In this document: piece after piece, positions 8,342 through 15,985 of the stretch | Position numbering within the stretch: position 1 is the stretch's first letter | Layout: every line of letters starts with the position of its first letter | NCBI GenBank assembly: GCA_021732605.1 | Contig: JAKFUS010000037.1 | Coordinates: forward strand, 1 to 58,610 | Source of the DNA: Betaproteobacteria bacterium | GTDB lineage: Bacteria > Pseudomonadota > Gammaproteobacteria > Burkholderiales > SG8-41 | DNA length: 58,610 bases | Direction of reading: 5' to 3' | Translations under genes and position numbers: made by a program | Notes under the pieces: model-generated | Database searches by the model: none | Told to the model about the DNA's origin: nothing | The model's input: only the letters and a program-made list of their open reading frames with translations

Positions 8342-8779
8342 ATGACAAGCAGAAGGAACTTCATACTGGCGCTCACTGCCTTAGCAGCAGCGCCAGTGCT
8401 CGCCGCGGAACCACCGCTGGTCACGGTTTACCTCAATCCGACCTGAGGCTGCTGCGGCGCGTGGATGGATCATCTGCGCACCAACGGCTTCCGTGTGAAG
8501 CCGGTTGCAGTTGAAGACACCCGTGTCGAGCGCAAGCGCCGCGGCATTCCCGATGCACTGGGCGGCTGCCATACCGGCGTTGTAGGTGGATACGCCGTCG
8601 AAGGCCATGTTCCGGCGCGTGAAATCAAACGCCTGCTGGCCGAACGGCCTGCCGCAGCCGGCCTTGCCGTGCCCGGCATGCCGCAGGGTTCGCCGGGTAT
8701 GGAATCCCCCACGCCCCAGGCTTATAACGTGCTGCTGGTCGACAAAAAAGGCCGTCATTCCATCTACGCACGTTACTGA
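8342..8779 (+). CDS. DUF411/CopG-like copper protein with in-frame TGA: candidate selenoprotein
   Basis: Read through one TGA (8444-8446), this frame encodes a 145-residue exported protein with all DUF411/CopG landmarks in order: signal peptide (RRNFILALTALAAAPVLAAE), VYLNPT-[TGA]-GCCGAWMDHL, GGCHTGVVGGYAVEGHVPA, IKRLLAERP and GLAVPGMPQGSPGME. DUF411 proteins normally have CGCC, so the TGA sits exactly at the first, metal-binding Cys (codon 35). GGAG lies 7 bases before the ATG. The frame stays fully conserved for 110 codons after the TGA and has no other defect, which argues against a dead gene. A hairpin of SECIS type starts 12 bases later. The main alternative is a TGC-to-TGA nonsense mutation. 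Re-initiation at ATG 8465 would lose the whole motif. CopG-type proteins bind copper through a cysteine-based cluster, and selenium at this site would be a chemical upgrade. Proof needs selA/selB/selC in the same genome. Confidence 0.75.
8456..8482 (+). promoter_or_regulatory. Candidate bacterial SECIS hairpin downstream of the TGA
   Basis: Bases 8459-8467 pair with 8471-8479 (nine consecutive pairs, two of them G-U) around the triloop GAT (8468-8470). Two more G-C pairs (8456-8457 with 8481-8482) follow one mismatch. The first loop base is G, and the loop begins 21 bases after the TGA (8444-8446). Bacterial SECIS elements are coding-region hairpins whose apical loop lies roughly 16-37 bases after the UGA and has G in its first positions, so distance and loop both fit. 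The bulged U important in E. coli fdhF is not obvious. Hairpins do arise by chance in GC-rich coding DNA. Confidence 0.6.
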
Positions 8780-8869
8780 AATTCAACACTAACGATCGGT
8801 AAATTGTTGTAATTGCCTCTGAGTGCACCAGACCCGGCAGGCCGACCGCAGCCGGCGCGTCGCGACAAC

Positions 8870-9215
8870 ACCGGCGATCCGGAACTGACCCGGCTTTCGC
8901 TGCAGAAAGTCGGGTTCCACATACTCACGGCCACCAGCCCCCTAACGGCTTCAAGCTGCCTGCCTGCAACCGGGTGGGTATCGTGATCTCCGAAACAAAC
9001 ATGCCTGAGATGGGCGGCGTGGCATCCATGCGGCAAATCCAGTTGATGTATCCCGACGTAATGCGCATGATGCTCAGCGGGGCCGGCAATTTCGGCATTG
9101 CGATGACGGCCATCAATGAGCGAGGGGTCCACAAGTTTTTCGTCAAAAGCCATGATTCAGAAATGCTGCGCAGCGAGATCAAACGAAAATCCGGCATGCG
9201 CCCGGCCATGCCATC
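8870..9215 (+). pseudogene. Decayed response-regulator receiver-domain fragment
   Basis: The two-frame translation parallels the C-terminal receiver domain of the large downstream protein (9543-13550): LTRLSLQKVGFHILTATS in one frame (about 8886-8940), then after a 1-base deletion near 8945 GFKLPACNRVGIVISETNMP, LMYPDVMRMMLSG, and AINERGVHKFFVKSHD in the next. The phospho-acceptor Asp of the motif DENMP is Glu here (ETNMP). There is no start codon, output domain or intact N-terminus. It is most likely the surviving tail of a paralogue or a partial duplication. The rest of 8780-9542 shows no gene. I see only upstream sequence for the next one. Confidence 0.7.
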
Positions 9216-9542
9216 CCGGCATTCAGCGCAGGCCCCCGGCGACCAAGCCGACCACAGACTAACGGCTCGAAGCCTGCCGCCGGACAGGGCATTGCACAGT
9301 CCCGGGAAACCATATTATTGAGATAAAATCGGTCTGCCTGTTTTACGTGCCCACCTTTCCCGCAGCTTCATACGCACCACAATCTTGCAAATTTGCCTTA
9401 ATCTAGCGCACTAATTTGCGCAGCATGGAAGTGCAACGAATGAGTCGCCCCCCCCAGCGCTGCCCTTGGTTATTGCCAGCCGATCCGTACCGATACGGTC
9501 GCCGGTTGTGTATCCCGAGACTGATTTGACCGGATTGTGGAA

Positions 9543-12500
9543 ATGCAGCAGATGATGCGAACAGAAAACGGGTTGAATGTGCTGATCGTCGAAGATCAGC
9601 CGTTCGACGCGGAACTGATCGAAAAAGAGCTGCAGACAGCGGGCCTTGAATTCTCCTGCCTCAGGGTTGAAACCGAATCCGCATTCCGTACCGCCCTGGC
9701 CGACAGACCGGACATCGTGCTCTCCGAATACCACCTGCCACGGTTCAGCGGCCTGCGCGCCCTCGCCATACTCCGCGAATCAGGCATGGACATTCCGTTC
9801 ATCCTGATTTCCGGCGGCATCAACGAAGAACAGGCCGTTGAAGTCATGCGTCTGGGAGCCGATGACTTCCTGCTCAAAGACCGTCTGGGCCGGCTCGGCG
9901 CCGCCATCACCGGCGCCATCGAGCGACGGCAGTTACGGGCAAGCGCACGGCAAACCGAGCAGCGTTACCGTACCACCTTCGAGCATGCACCCATCGGCAT
10001 CACACATTCCGGCCTGGACGGCCGTTTCATCGAAATCAATCCGCAGGCCTGCGAAATTCTTGGTTACCCGCGCGAAGAACTGCTGACCCGTACGTTCCTC
10101 GACGTCACGCATCCCGCCGACCGCGATACTTCAAGTGCCTTCCGCAAACAACTGATCGCAGGCCTTGGCACCCGCGATCCGTACCGGGAAAAACGCTATA
10201 TCCGCCGGGATCAGTCAATCGTCTGGGTAACCGTGTCGCTCGCGCTGGCGCGCAAACCCGACGGTACCCCCGATTTCTTCGTCACGATGTTCCAGGATAT
10301 CTCCAGCCGGAAGTCTGCGGAAGAACGTTTCCGCACCACTTTTGAACAAGCCACTGTCGGCATTTCCCACACCTCGCTTGATGACCGCTACCTGATGGTC
10401 AATCAGAAGTTTTGCGACATGGTCGGCTTCAGCCGTGACGAAATACTCAACATGAGCACCGGTCGCATCGTGCACCCCGAGGACCAGGGCCGGGATCGGG
10501 CGCTGCGCCGGCAACTGCTCGCCGGTGAAATCGGCAATTTCTCCGGTGAAAAGCGCTACATCCGCAAGAACGGCAAGACGTTCTGGGTCAACCGCACCAT
10601 ATCGGTGGCGCGCGACGAGGACGGCAAGCCGCTTTACCTGATCCGGGTCGTCGAGGACATCACCCGGCGCAAGGAGGAAGAGGAGCGTTTTCGCGCGGCC
10701 TTCGATCAGGCGGCCGTCGGCATCGCACGTACTGATCTTGAACGCAGCATCATCTCCACCAACCGGAAATTCTGTGAAATAACCGGTTACACAAAGGAAG
10801 AACTTCGGGGTGTGAATCTGCGACAGATCAGCCATCCGGATGATCGGGGCAAAGATACCGGCTTGAGGCAACGACTCCTGGCCGGGGAAATAGACCATCT
10901 TCAATCCGAGCGGCGTTACATCCGCAAGGACGGCAGCGTCATCTGGGTCCGGCGGACGACATCCCTGGCGCAGGGCATCGCGAACGACGTCTCAAATTAC
11001 ATTTTCGTGGTCGAGGACATCACTGCCCGCAGGATGGTCGAAGAGAGTTATCGCGCGACGTTCGACAACGCGCCGATCGGCATCATGCACAGCACCGCAG
11101 AACTGAAGATCCTGCATGTCAACCCCAAGCTCTGCGAGATACTGGGTTATACGCGTGAAGAACTGTTGGCGATGAAAACCTCCGATTTTCTGTCCCCGGA
11201 CGACCGAAAATCCGACCGTTCGCAATATCTTGAGCAGATGCTGAAAGGGGAAATACGGAATTTTTCTTCCGAGCGTCCGTTCGTCCGCAAAGATGGCAGC
11301 ATCGTGTGGACCAACCGCACGGTTTCGCTGGTACGGGACAGTGCCGGGCAACCGCTTTATTTCCTGCGCATCATCGAAGACATCTCGGAACGCAAGCGCG
11401 CCGAGGATGCACTCGCGCAGGAGAGGCTATTGCTGCGCACCATCGTCGATGCCATCCCCGACCGCATTTATGTCAAGGATATCGAAGGACGTTTCGTCCT
11501 GCAGAACGCCGCCAATCTGCAATTACGCGGCTTCAATCGCCACGAAGACGTCGTCGGCAAGACCGTGTTCGACATTTTCCCGTCGCAACTGGCCCGGCGC
11601 ATCCACGACGAAGATCAGGAGATCATCCGGTCCGGCGAGCCGCTGATCGACCGTGAGAGCCGCACCTATTTCGGCGCCAGCGATGGTCATGAGGACGCGA
11701 TCCACTGGCAACTGACGTCAAAAATACCCCTGAAAAATGCCGATGGCGCCATCTATGGACTGGTCGGCGTCAACCGCGACATCACTGAACGCAAACAGTC
11801 CAGCGAACGCCTGGCGCATCTGGCCCACTACGACAGCGTGACCGGCCTGCCGAATCGGGTGCTGCTGCACGACCGCCTCAGCCAATCCATCGCCCAGGCG
11901 CGCAGAAACAGCTTGTTCGTCGGCGTACTGTTCCTCGACCTGGACCGCTTCAAGCTGGTCAATGACACACTGGGTCACTCAGCCGGGGATCTGTTGCTGA
12001 AACAGGTCGCAATACACCTGACCCAGGCGCTGCGGCCCAGCGATACCGTCGGCCGCCTGAGCGGCGATGAATTTGCCGTGATCCTGCCCGAACTCGCCAC
12101 ACCGCAGAATGCGGGGCTGGTTGCGCAGAAACTGATCGACCTGCTGAACCTGCCCTTCGATCTTGACGGCAACGAGGTGTTCGTCACGGCCAGCATCGGC
12201 ATCACGATCTACCCCACAGACAGCGACAACATCGAAACCCTGATCCGCGACGCCGATGCGGCGATGTATGGCGCAAAATCCGCTGGCCGCAACAATTATC
12301 AGTACTACACCGCGGAAATGAACCAGCGCGCGAACGAAAAGCTGCGCCTTGAAACCAGACTGCGCCGCGCGATCGAACGCGAGGAGTTTGTCCTGCATTA
12401 CCAGCCCAAGGTCGATATCGCGACAGGGAAAATCACCGGTCTTGAAGCGCTGCTGCGCTGGCAATCGCCAGATGAAGGGCTGGTGGGACCCAATCAATTC

Positions 12501-13550
12501 ATACCGATGCTGGAAGAAACAGGGCTGATCTCGCCGGTCGGAGACTGGGTCATCCGTCAGGCATGCGCCCAGATCCGTGACTGGCGCAAAGCCGGCATCA
12601 CGCTGGTGGCAGTGGCCGTGAATCTTTCTGCCCGGCAACTGCGCCAGACCGGCTTTGGTGCCACCCTCGGGCGCGCACTGACCGAATTCAGCGTGCCTGC
12701 AGAACTGATCGAAATCGAAATCACCGAGAGCTCGCTGATGGAGAATCCGGAGCAGGCCATCGTCGTACTTACAGAAATTGCAAATCTCGGCGTCCGCCTG
12801 TCGGCTGACGATTTCGGCACGGGATATTCCAGCCTGAGTTACCTGAAACGGTTGCCGCTGGATGCGCTGAAAATCGACCGCTCCTTCGTTCGCGACATCA
12901 CCTCCGATCCGGACGACGCCGCAATCACCAGGACGGTGATCACGCTTGCACATGGCCTGGACCTCAAGGTGATTGCCGAGGGCGTGGAAACCGAGGAGCA
13001 ACTGGCATTTCTGGGCCAGAACCAATGTGACGAGGCGCAGGGCTATCTGTTCTCGCGCCCCCTGCCCGTCGATGCCTGCACCAAGCTGCTGTCGCAGGGA
13101 AGCGCCCTGCATCCGGCGCGGGTGACGGCAAGCGCCGAAGACATCCCCGCCGTGTTGCTGGTTGACGATGACCCCGATCATCTGATGCTGACGCGGCTCC
13201 TGCTGCAACGCGGCGGACACCGGGTGCTGGAAACGACCAGTACGCGTGATGCCTTCGAACTGCTGGCAACGAACCGGGTGAGCATCATCATTGCCGATGA
13301 AAACATGCCGGGCATGAGCGGCGTCGAATTCCTGCGGCGCGCCAAACTGATGTACCCCGACTCCATGCGCATCATGTTCAGCAGTGACAGCGATTTTGGC
13401 ACCGCAACAGCCGCCATCAACGATGGTGAAGTCCACAAATTTTTCGTCAAGGGCCGTGACGAGGAGTTGTTAAGCCGCGAAATCAGCAAAAAATTCCGCC
13501 AGGACCGGGCCCATCAGCCGGAAATGCAGTCCTCGCCCGATGTGAATTGA
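9543..13550 (+). CDS. Large c-di-GMP signalling protein: REC - five PAS - GGDEF - EAL - REC
   Basis: About 1335 residues, no signal peptide or membrane segment, so a cytoplasmic hybrid sensor. Order with rough positions: receiver 13-130, PAS modules starting at about 142, 263, 383, 503 and 630, diguanylate cyclase 775-935 with SGDEF at about 840, EAL phosphodiesterase 945-1195 with EALLRW (about 969) and DDFGTGYSS, and a second receiver 1202-1325. The N-terminal receiver has Glu at the phospho-acceptor position (VLSEYHLP), while the C-terminal one keeps Asp (ADENMP). The GGDEF motif starts with Ser, which is often still active. Start codon uncertain: GTG 9537, ATG 9543, 9552 and 9555 are all in frame with no clear ribosome-binding site. 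The signal sensed is unknown. Confidence 0.92.
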   Translation: MQQMMRTENGLNVLIVEDQPFDAELIEKELQTAGLEFSCLRVETESAFRTALADRPDIVLSEYHLPRFSGLRALAILRESGMDIPFILISGGINEEQAVEVMRLGADDFLLKDRLGRLGAAITGAIERRQLRASARQTEQRYRTTFEHAPIGITHSGLDGRFIEINPQACEILGYPREELLTRTFLDVTHPADRDTSSAFRKQLIAGLGTRDPYREKRYIRRDQSIVWVTVSLALARKPDGTPDFFVTMFQDISSRKSAEERFRTTFEQATVGISHTSLDDRYLMVNQKFCDMVGFSRDEILNMSTGRIVHPEDQGRDRALRRQLLAGEIGNFSGEKRYIRKNGKTFWVNRTISVARDEDGKPLYLIRVVEDITRRKEEEERFRAAFDQAAVGIARTDLERSIISTNRKFCEITGYTKEELRGVNLRQISHPDDRGKDTGLRQRLLAGEIDHLQSERRYIRKDGSVIWVRRTTSLAQGIANDVSNYIFVVEDITARRMVEESYRATFDNAPIGIMHSTAELKILHVNPKLCEILGYTREELLAMKTSDFLSPDDRKSDRSQYLEQMLKGEIRNFSSERPFVRKDGSIVWTNRTVSLVRDSAGQPLYFLRIIEDISERKRAEDALAQERLLLRTIVDAIPDRIYVKDIEGRFVLQNAANLQLRGFNRHEDVVGKTVFDIFPSQLARRIHDEDQEIIRSGEPLIDRESRTYFGASDGHEDAIHWQLTSKIPLKNADGAIYGLVGVNRDITERKQSSERLAHLAHYDSVTGLPNRVLLHDRLSQSIAQARRNSLFVGVLFLDLDRFKLVNDTLGHSAGDLLLKQVAIHLTQALRPSDTVGRLSGDEFAVILPELATPQNAGLVAQKLIDLLNLPFDLDGNEVFVTASIGITIYPTDSDNIETLIRDADAAMYGAKSAGRNNYQYYTAEMNQRANEKLRLETRLRRAIEREEFVLHYQPKVDIATGKITGLEALLRWQSPDEGLVGPNQFIPMLEETGLISPVGDWVIRQACAQIRDWRKAGITLVAVAVNLSARQLRQTGFGATLGRALTEFSVPAELIEIEITESSLMENPEQAIVVLTEIANLGVRLSADDFGTGYSSLSYLKRLPLDALKIDRSFVRDITSDPDDAAITRTVITLAHGLDLKVIAEGVETEEQLAFLGQNQCDEAQGYLFSRPLPVDACTKLLSQGSALHPARVTASAEDIPAVLLVDDDPDHLMLTRLLLQRGGHRVLETTSTRDAFELLATNRVSIIIADENMPGMSGVEFLRRAKLMYPDSMRIMFSSDSDFGTATAAINDGEVHKFFVKGRDEELLSREISKKFRQDRAHQPEMQSSPDVN

Positions 13551-13568
13551 CCGGTACGCGAGCCGCTA

Positions 13569-13598
13569 TTGACAGCGGGCAGGCGATATCTGAACAAT
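13569..13598 (+). promoter_or_regulatory. Candidate promoter upstream of the Rieske gene
   Basis: A perfect -35 box TTGACA (13569-13574) is followed after 18 bases by AACAAT (13593-13598), a moderate -10. It lies 29 bases before the ATG at 13627 and just after the stop of the large signalling protein, so the Rieske gene probably has its own promoter. Confidence 0.4.
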
Positions 13599-13626
13599 AG
13601 TCGTCCTTGCCTTGGGATTCCCGCTC

Positions 13627-14340
13627 ATGGAACGCCGCGACTTCATCCATGTCTGTGCCGCTTCCGCCCTCGGGCTGGGAACACAGCCCGCGTTTGCCGC
13701 AGCAGCTGATGCGCAACCGCGGCCATACGCGAGGACGCGGCTCACCGACGAATCCGGCCAGCCGCTGCGCGTCTCGCGTCTTTCTGTCGGCGAAAACTAT
13801 GTGTTTCACTATCCGTTCGAAGGCACGCCGTGTTTCCTGATCAACCTCGGCAAAGCCACCACGCAGAACGTCACGCTGAAAACCGGCAATGGCGCAAGCT
13901 ACCAGTGGCCGGGGGGCGTTGGTCCGCAGCGCGCCATTGTCGGTTATTCGGCAATCTGCTCGCATCAACTGACCTACCCGACGCGGCAAATCAGCTTCAT
14001 CAGTTATCGCGACCACTCGACGGCATCAAAAATCAGCAAACCGAGCATGATCCATTGCTGTTCGGAACACAGTGAATATGATCCTGCCGCCGGCGCGCGG
14101 GTCATGGGTGGACCGGCGCCGCAACCACTGTGCGCGATCCTGCTCGAATATGATCGCGCATCCGACGCACTGTTCGCCACCGGCACACTGGGCGGCGAAA
14201 TGTTCAATACGTTTTTCAGCAAATATGAAATGCGACTGGCACTGGAACACGGATCGCCGGCGCGGGCACAGCAGCGGGTCGCCGGAACAACCACGGTGAC
14301 CGCACTGACCCGGTTCTGCAAACAGCAGGTTCGTTGTTAA
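13627..14340 (+). CDS. Tat-exported Rieske-type [2Fe-2S] protein
   Basis: A 237-residue protein starting ERRDFIHVCAASALGLG, a Tat-like signal. It carries both Rieske motifs: C-S-H in SAICSHQLTYP and C-S-E-H in HCCSEHSEYDP, in the right order and separated by about 50 residues. The spacing and the CSH/CSEH form resemble the small subunit of arsenite-oxidase-like enzymes more than cytochrome bc1, but no large subunit is adjacent. The role could be periplasmic electron transfer, and the partner is unknown. The ATG at 13627 is preferred because it opens the Tat signal. Two extra Cys in the C-terminal 10 residues (FCKQQVRC) are unusual. Confidence 0.82.
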   Translation: MERRDFIHVCAASALGLGTQPAFAAAADAQPRPYARTRLTDESGQPLRVSRLSVGENYVFHYPFEGTPCFLINLGKATTQNVTLKTGNGASYQWPGGVGPQRAIVGYSAICSHQLTYPTRQISFISYRDHSTASKISKPSMIHCCSEHSEYDPAAGARVMGGPAPQPLCAILLEYDRASDALFATGTLGGEMFNTFFSKYEMRLALEHGSPARAQQRVAGTTTVTALTRFCKQQVRC

Positions 14341-14376
14341 AAAATATAATATAATCAAATACTTAAGATAATCACA
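14341..14376 (-). repeat. AT-rich intergenic element, copy 1
   Basis: The minus strand contains CTTAAGTATTTGATTATATT, matching the recurrent element seen at 24083, 29021, 42301, 46326, 55165 and 58430. It lies between the Rieske gene and sodC in an otherwise GC-rich region. Confidence 0.45.
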
Positions 14377-14440
14377 AAACAGGCATTAGTGGCATTAGTA
14401 TTAGTCTGTGTTCCGGCAGCACCCACCAAAGGAGAGTTTG

Positions 14441-14959
14441 ATGAAACGCATCATCGCAACAGCAGTGTTCGCCGGCATTGCCGCCGGCTGCGCAGGACCT
14501 GCGGAATACAAGGAAGTCAGCGCGACTGCAACCCTTGAACCGCGCAGCGGCAGCCAGGTGCGCGGCATGGTGACCTTTACCCAGGCCGGTCCGGACATCG
14601 TCCGCGTTGCCGGCAGTTTCAGTGGACACACCAAGGGGACGAAGGGATTTCACATCCATGAAAAAGGCGACTGCAGCGATGCCAAAGGCATGAGTACCGG
14701 CGGCCATTTCAACCCGCGCAACCACAAGCACAGCGGGCCCTATGAACCGGAGCGGCACGCCGGCGACCTCGGCAACCTGACCTTCGATGACAAAGGCAAC
14801 GCCATGGTGAATTTTGTCGTCGGCGGCATTTCAGTCAGCAAGGACAAACCCGACGGCATCATCGGTCGTGCAGTGATCGTACACATGGACACGGACGACC
14901 TGCAGACAGATCCCACGGGCAACGCCGGCGGACGTGTCGCTTGCGGCGTGATTCAGTAA
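14441..14959 (+). CDS. sodC: Periplasmic Cu/Zn superoxide dismutase (lipoprotein)
   Basis: A 172-residue SodC that converts superoxide to O2 and H2O2 in the cell envelope. The signal sequence ends in IAAGC, a lipobox-like site, so it may be lipid-anchored. Metal ligands are visible in GFHIHEKGDC, TGGHFNP, HAGDLGN and RAVIVHMD, and a Cys pair (GDC and VACGV) gives the structural disulfide. An AAAGGAGAG ribosome-binding site fixes the ATG at 14441. It sits near the copper cluster, whose activity would influence its Cu supply. A strong hairpin follows the gene. Confidence 0.95.
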   Translation: MKRIIATAVFAGIAAGCAGPAEYKEVSATATLEPRSGSQVRGMVTFTQAGPDIVRVAGSFSGHTKGTKGFHIHEKGDCSDAKGMSTGGHFNPRNHKHSGPYEPERHAGDLGNLTFDDKGNAMVNFVVGGISVSKDKPDGIIGRAVIVHMDTDDLQTDPTGNAGGRVACGVIQ

Positions 14960-14977
14960 TCCGGTAACGACGGCATC

Positions 14978-15007
14978 TCCGCTTCCGCGCTGCTGCGCGG
15001 AAGCGGA
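14978..15007 (+). terminator. Strong hairpin after sodC (atypical terminator)
   Basis: TCCGCTTCCGCGC (14978-14990) pairs perfectly with its complement at 14995-15007 around the loop TGCT, a 13-bp GC-rich stem. There is no following T-run (ATGGGTGAC), so it may be a Rho-assisted terminator or an mRNA 3'-end stabiliser rather than a classical intrinsic terminator. Confidence 0.55.
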
Positions 15008-15018
15008 ATGGGTGACTG

Positions 15019-15043
15019 ATTTGCGCAATCAATTTGCGCAATC
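15019..15043 (+). repeat. Tandem TTGCGCAA palindromes
   Basis: ATTTGCGCAATC occurs twice in a row with a 13-base period (about 15019-15030 and 15032-15043). Each copy contains the perfect palindrome TTGCGCAA. They lie 60-80 bases upstream of the next gene and could be a paired operator. No regulator can be named. Confidence 0.5.
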
Positions 15044-15102
15044 ATCATCCCGGCAACGCCACGGTTAACCCATTCCATCACCCAAGTATCGAGGAAAACA
15101 CC

Positions 15103-15885
15103 GTGCAATCATGTTGCAAATGGTTGTGGCTGCTGGCCTGGCTTCCGGCCGGCGCTGCGGCCTTCCAGCCGTTAGTCACCGACGACACCGGCACGCAGGG
15201 TGCCGGCGGTAATCAGCTTGAGGCCGCATACAACCGCAGCACCGACAAGCTGGGCGGCGCGAAAACCGTGACCCATGAAATACCGCTGGTCTACACCCGC
15301 GGCATCACCGATGCGCTGGACATCTACGCCGGCGGCACCCGCCTGAGCATTGTGCCGCCCGCACCCGGCGCCACCGAGCGCGGCTGGGGCAACCCGGTGC
15401 TCGGCGCCAAGTGGCGTTTCTATGACAACGAATCGAGCAAAATGAGCTTTGCGTTCAAGCCGGAAATCCGGTTTCCGGTATCCGACAACCGTGAAGCGCG
15501 GGGACTGGGCACCGCCCGCAGCTCTTACGGCGCCGGGCTGCTGATGACACAGGAGACCGGCTTCGGCGCGCTGCTGGCGAACCTGACGGTGGACCGCAGC
15601 AACTATCAGGATGATGCGCTCAACAGCGCCGAGCGGCGCACGGTCACCCGGCTGTCAGTCGCGCCGGTATGGGATGTCGCCGCCGAATGGAAACTTGCGC
15701 TCGACACCGGCATCATGACCAACCCGGATCGTGCTGAGAAGCAGCGCATGGCTTATGTCGAACTCGGTGCAATTTATTCGCCGGGCAAGGATCTCGATTT
15801 CGCGCTGGGTGTGATCCGCAATACCGGTGACGGCGACGTGCGCACGACCCAAGTCACCATGGGCGTTACCTGGAGATTCCGCTAA
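15103..15885 (+). CDS. Predicted outer-membrane beta-barrel protein, unknown function
   Basis: A 260-residue protein with a signal peptide ending near GAAAF. The body consists of alternating short amphipathic strands, many ending in aromatic residues, and it terminates in WRFR after TMGVTW, as outer-membrane barrels do. The N-terminal PLVTDDTGTQGAGGNQLE is reminiscent of proteins annotated as MetA-pathway or transporter-like OMPs. The GTG at 15103, preceded by GAGGAAA, opens the signal peptide directly and is preferred over the longer frame from 15034. Substrate unknown. Confidence 0.68.
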   Translation: MQSCCKWLWLLAWLPAGAAAFQPLVTDDTGTQGAGGNQLEAAYNRSTDKLGGAKTVTHEIPLVYTRGITDALDIYAGGTRLSIVPPAPGATERGWGNPVLGAKWRFYDNESSKMSFAFKPEIRFPVSDNREARGLGTARSSYGAGLLMTQETGFGALLANLTVDRSNYQDDALNSAERRTVTRLSVAPVWDVAAEWKLALDTGIMTNPDRAEKQRMAYVELGAIYSPGKDLDFALGVIRNTGDGDVRTTQVTMGVTWRFR

Positions 15886-15985
15886 CTCCACAAGCGCGGA
15901 TCAGAGCAGCAGCTCAGCGAATCCGGGGGCATCTGGTATTGACCCCAGATCAAAAACCCTGCGCAACGCAAGGTAAGATGGCGCC

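Noticed and set aside
8465-8779. Separate 104-residue gene starting at ATG 8465 instead of TGA readthrough
   Set aside because: It would lack the CxCC motif and signal peptide and has no ribosome-binding site, whereas the full frame from 8342 has all family landmarks.
11979-13436. A 485-codon minus-strand open frame opposite the GGDEF-EAL gene
   Set aside because: Antisense shadow with no domain and no ribosome-binding site.
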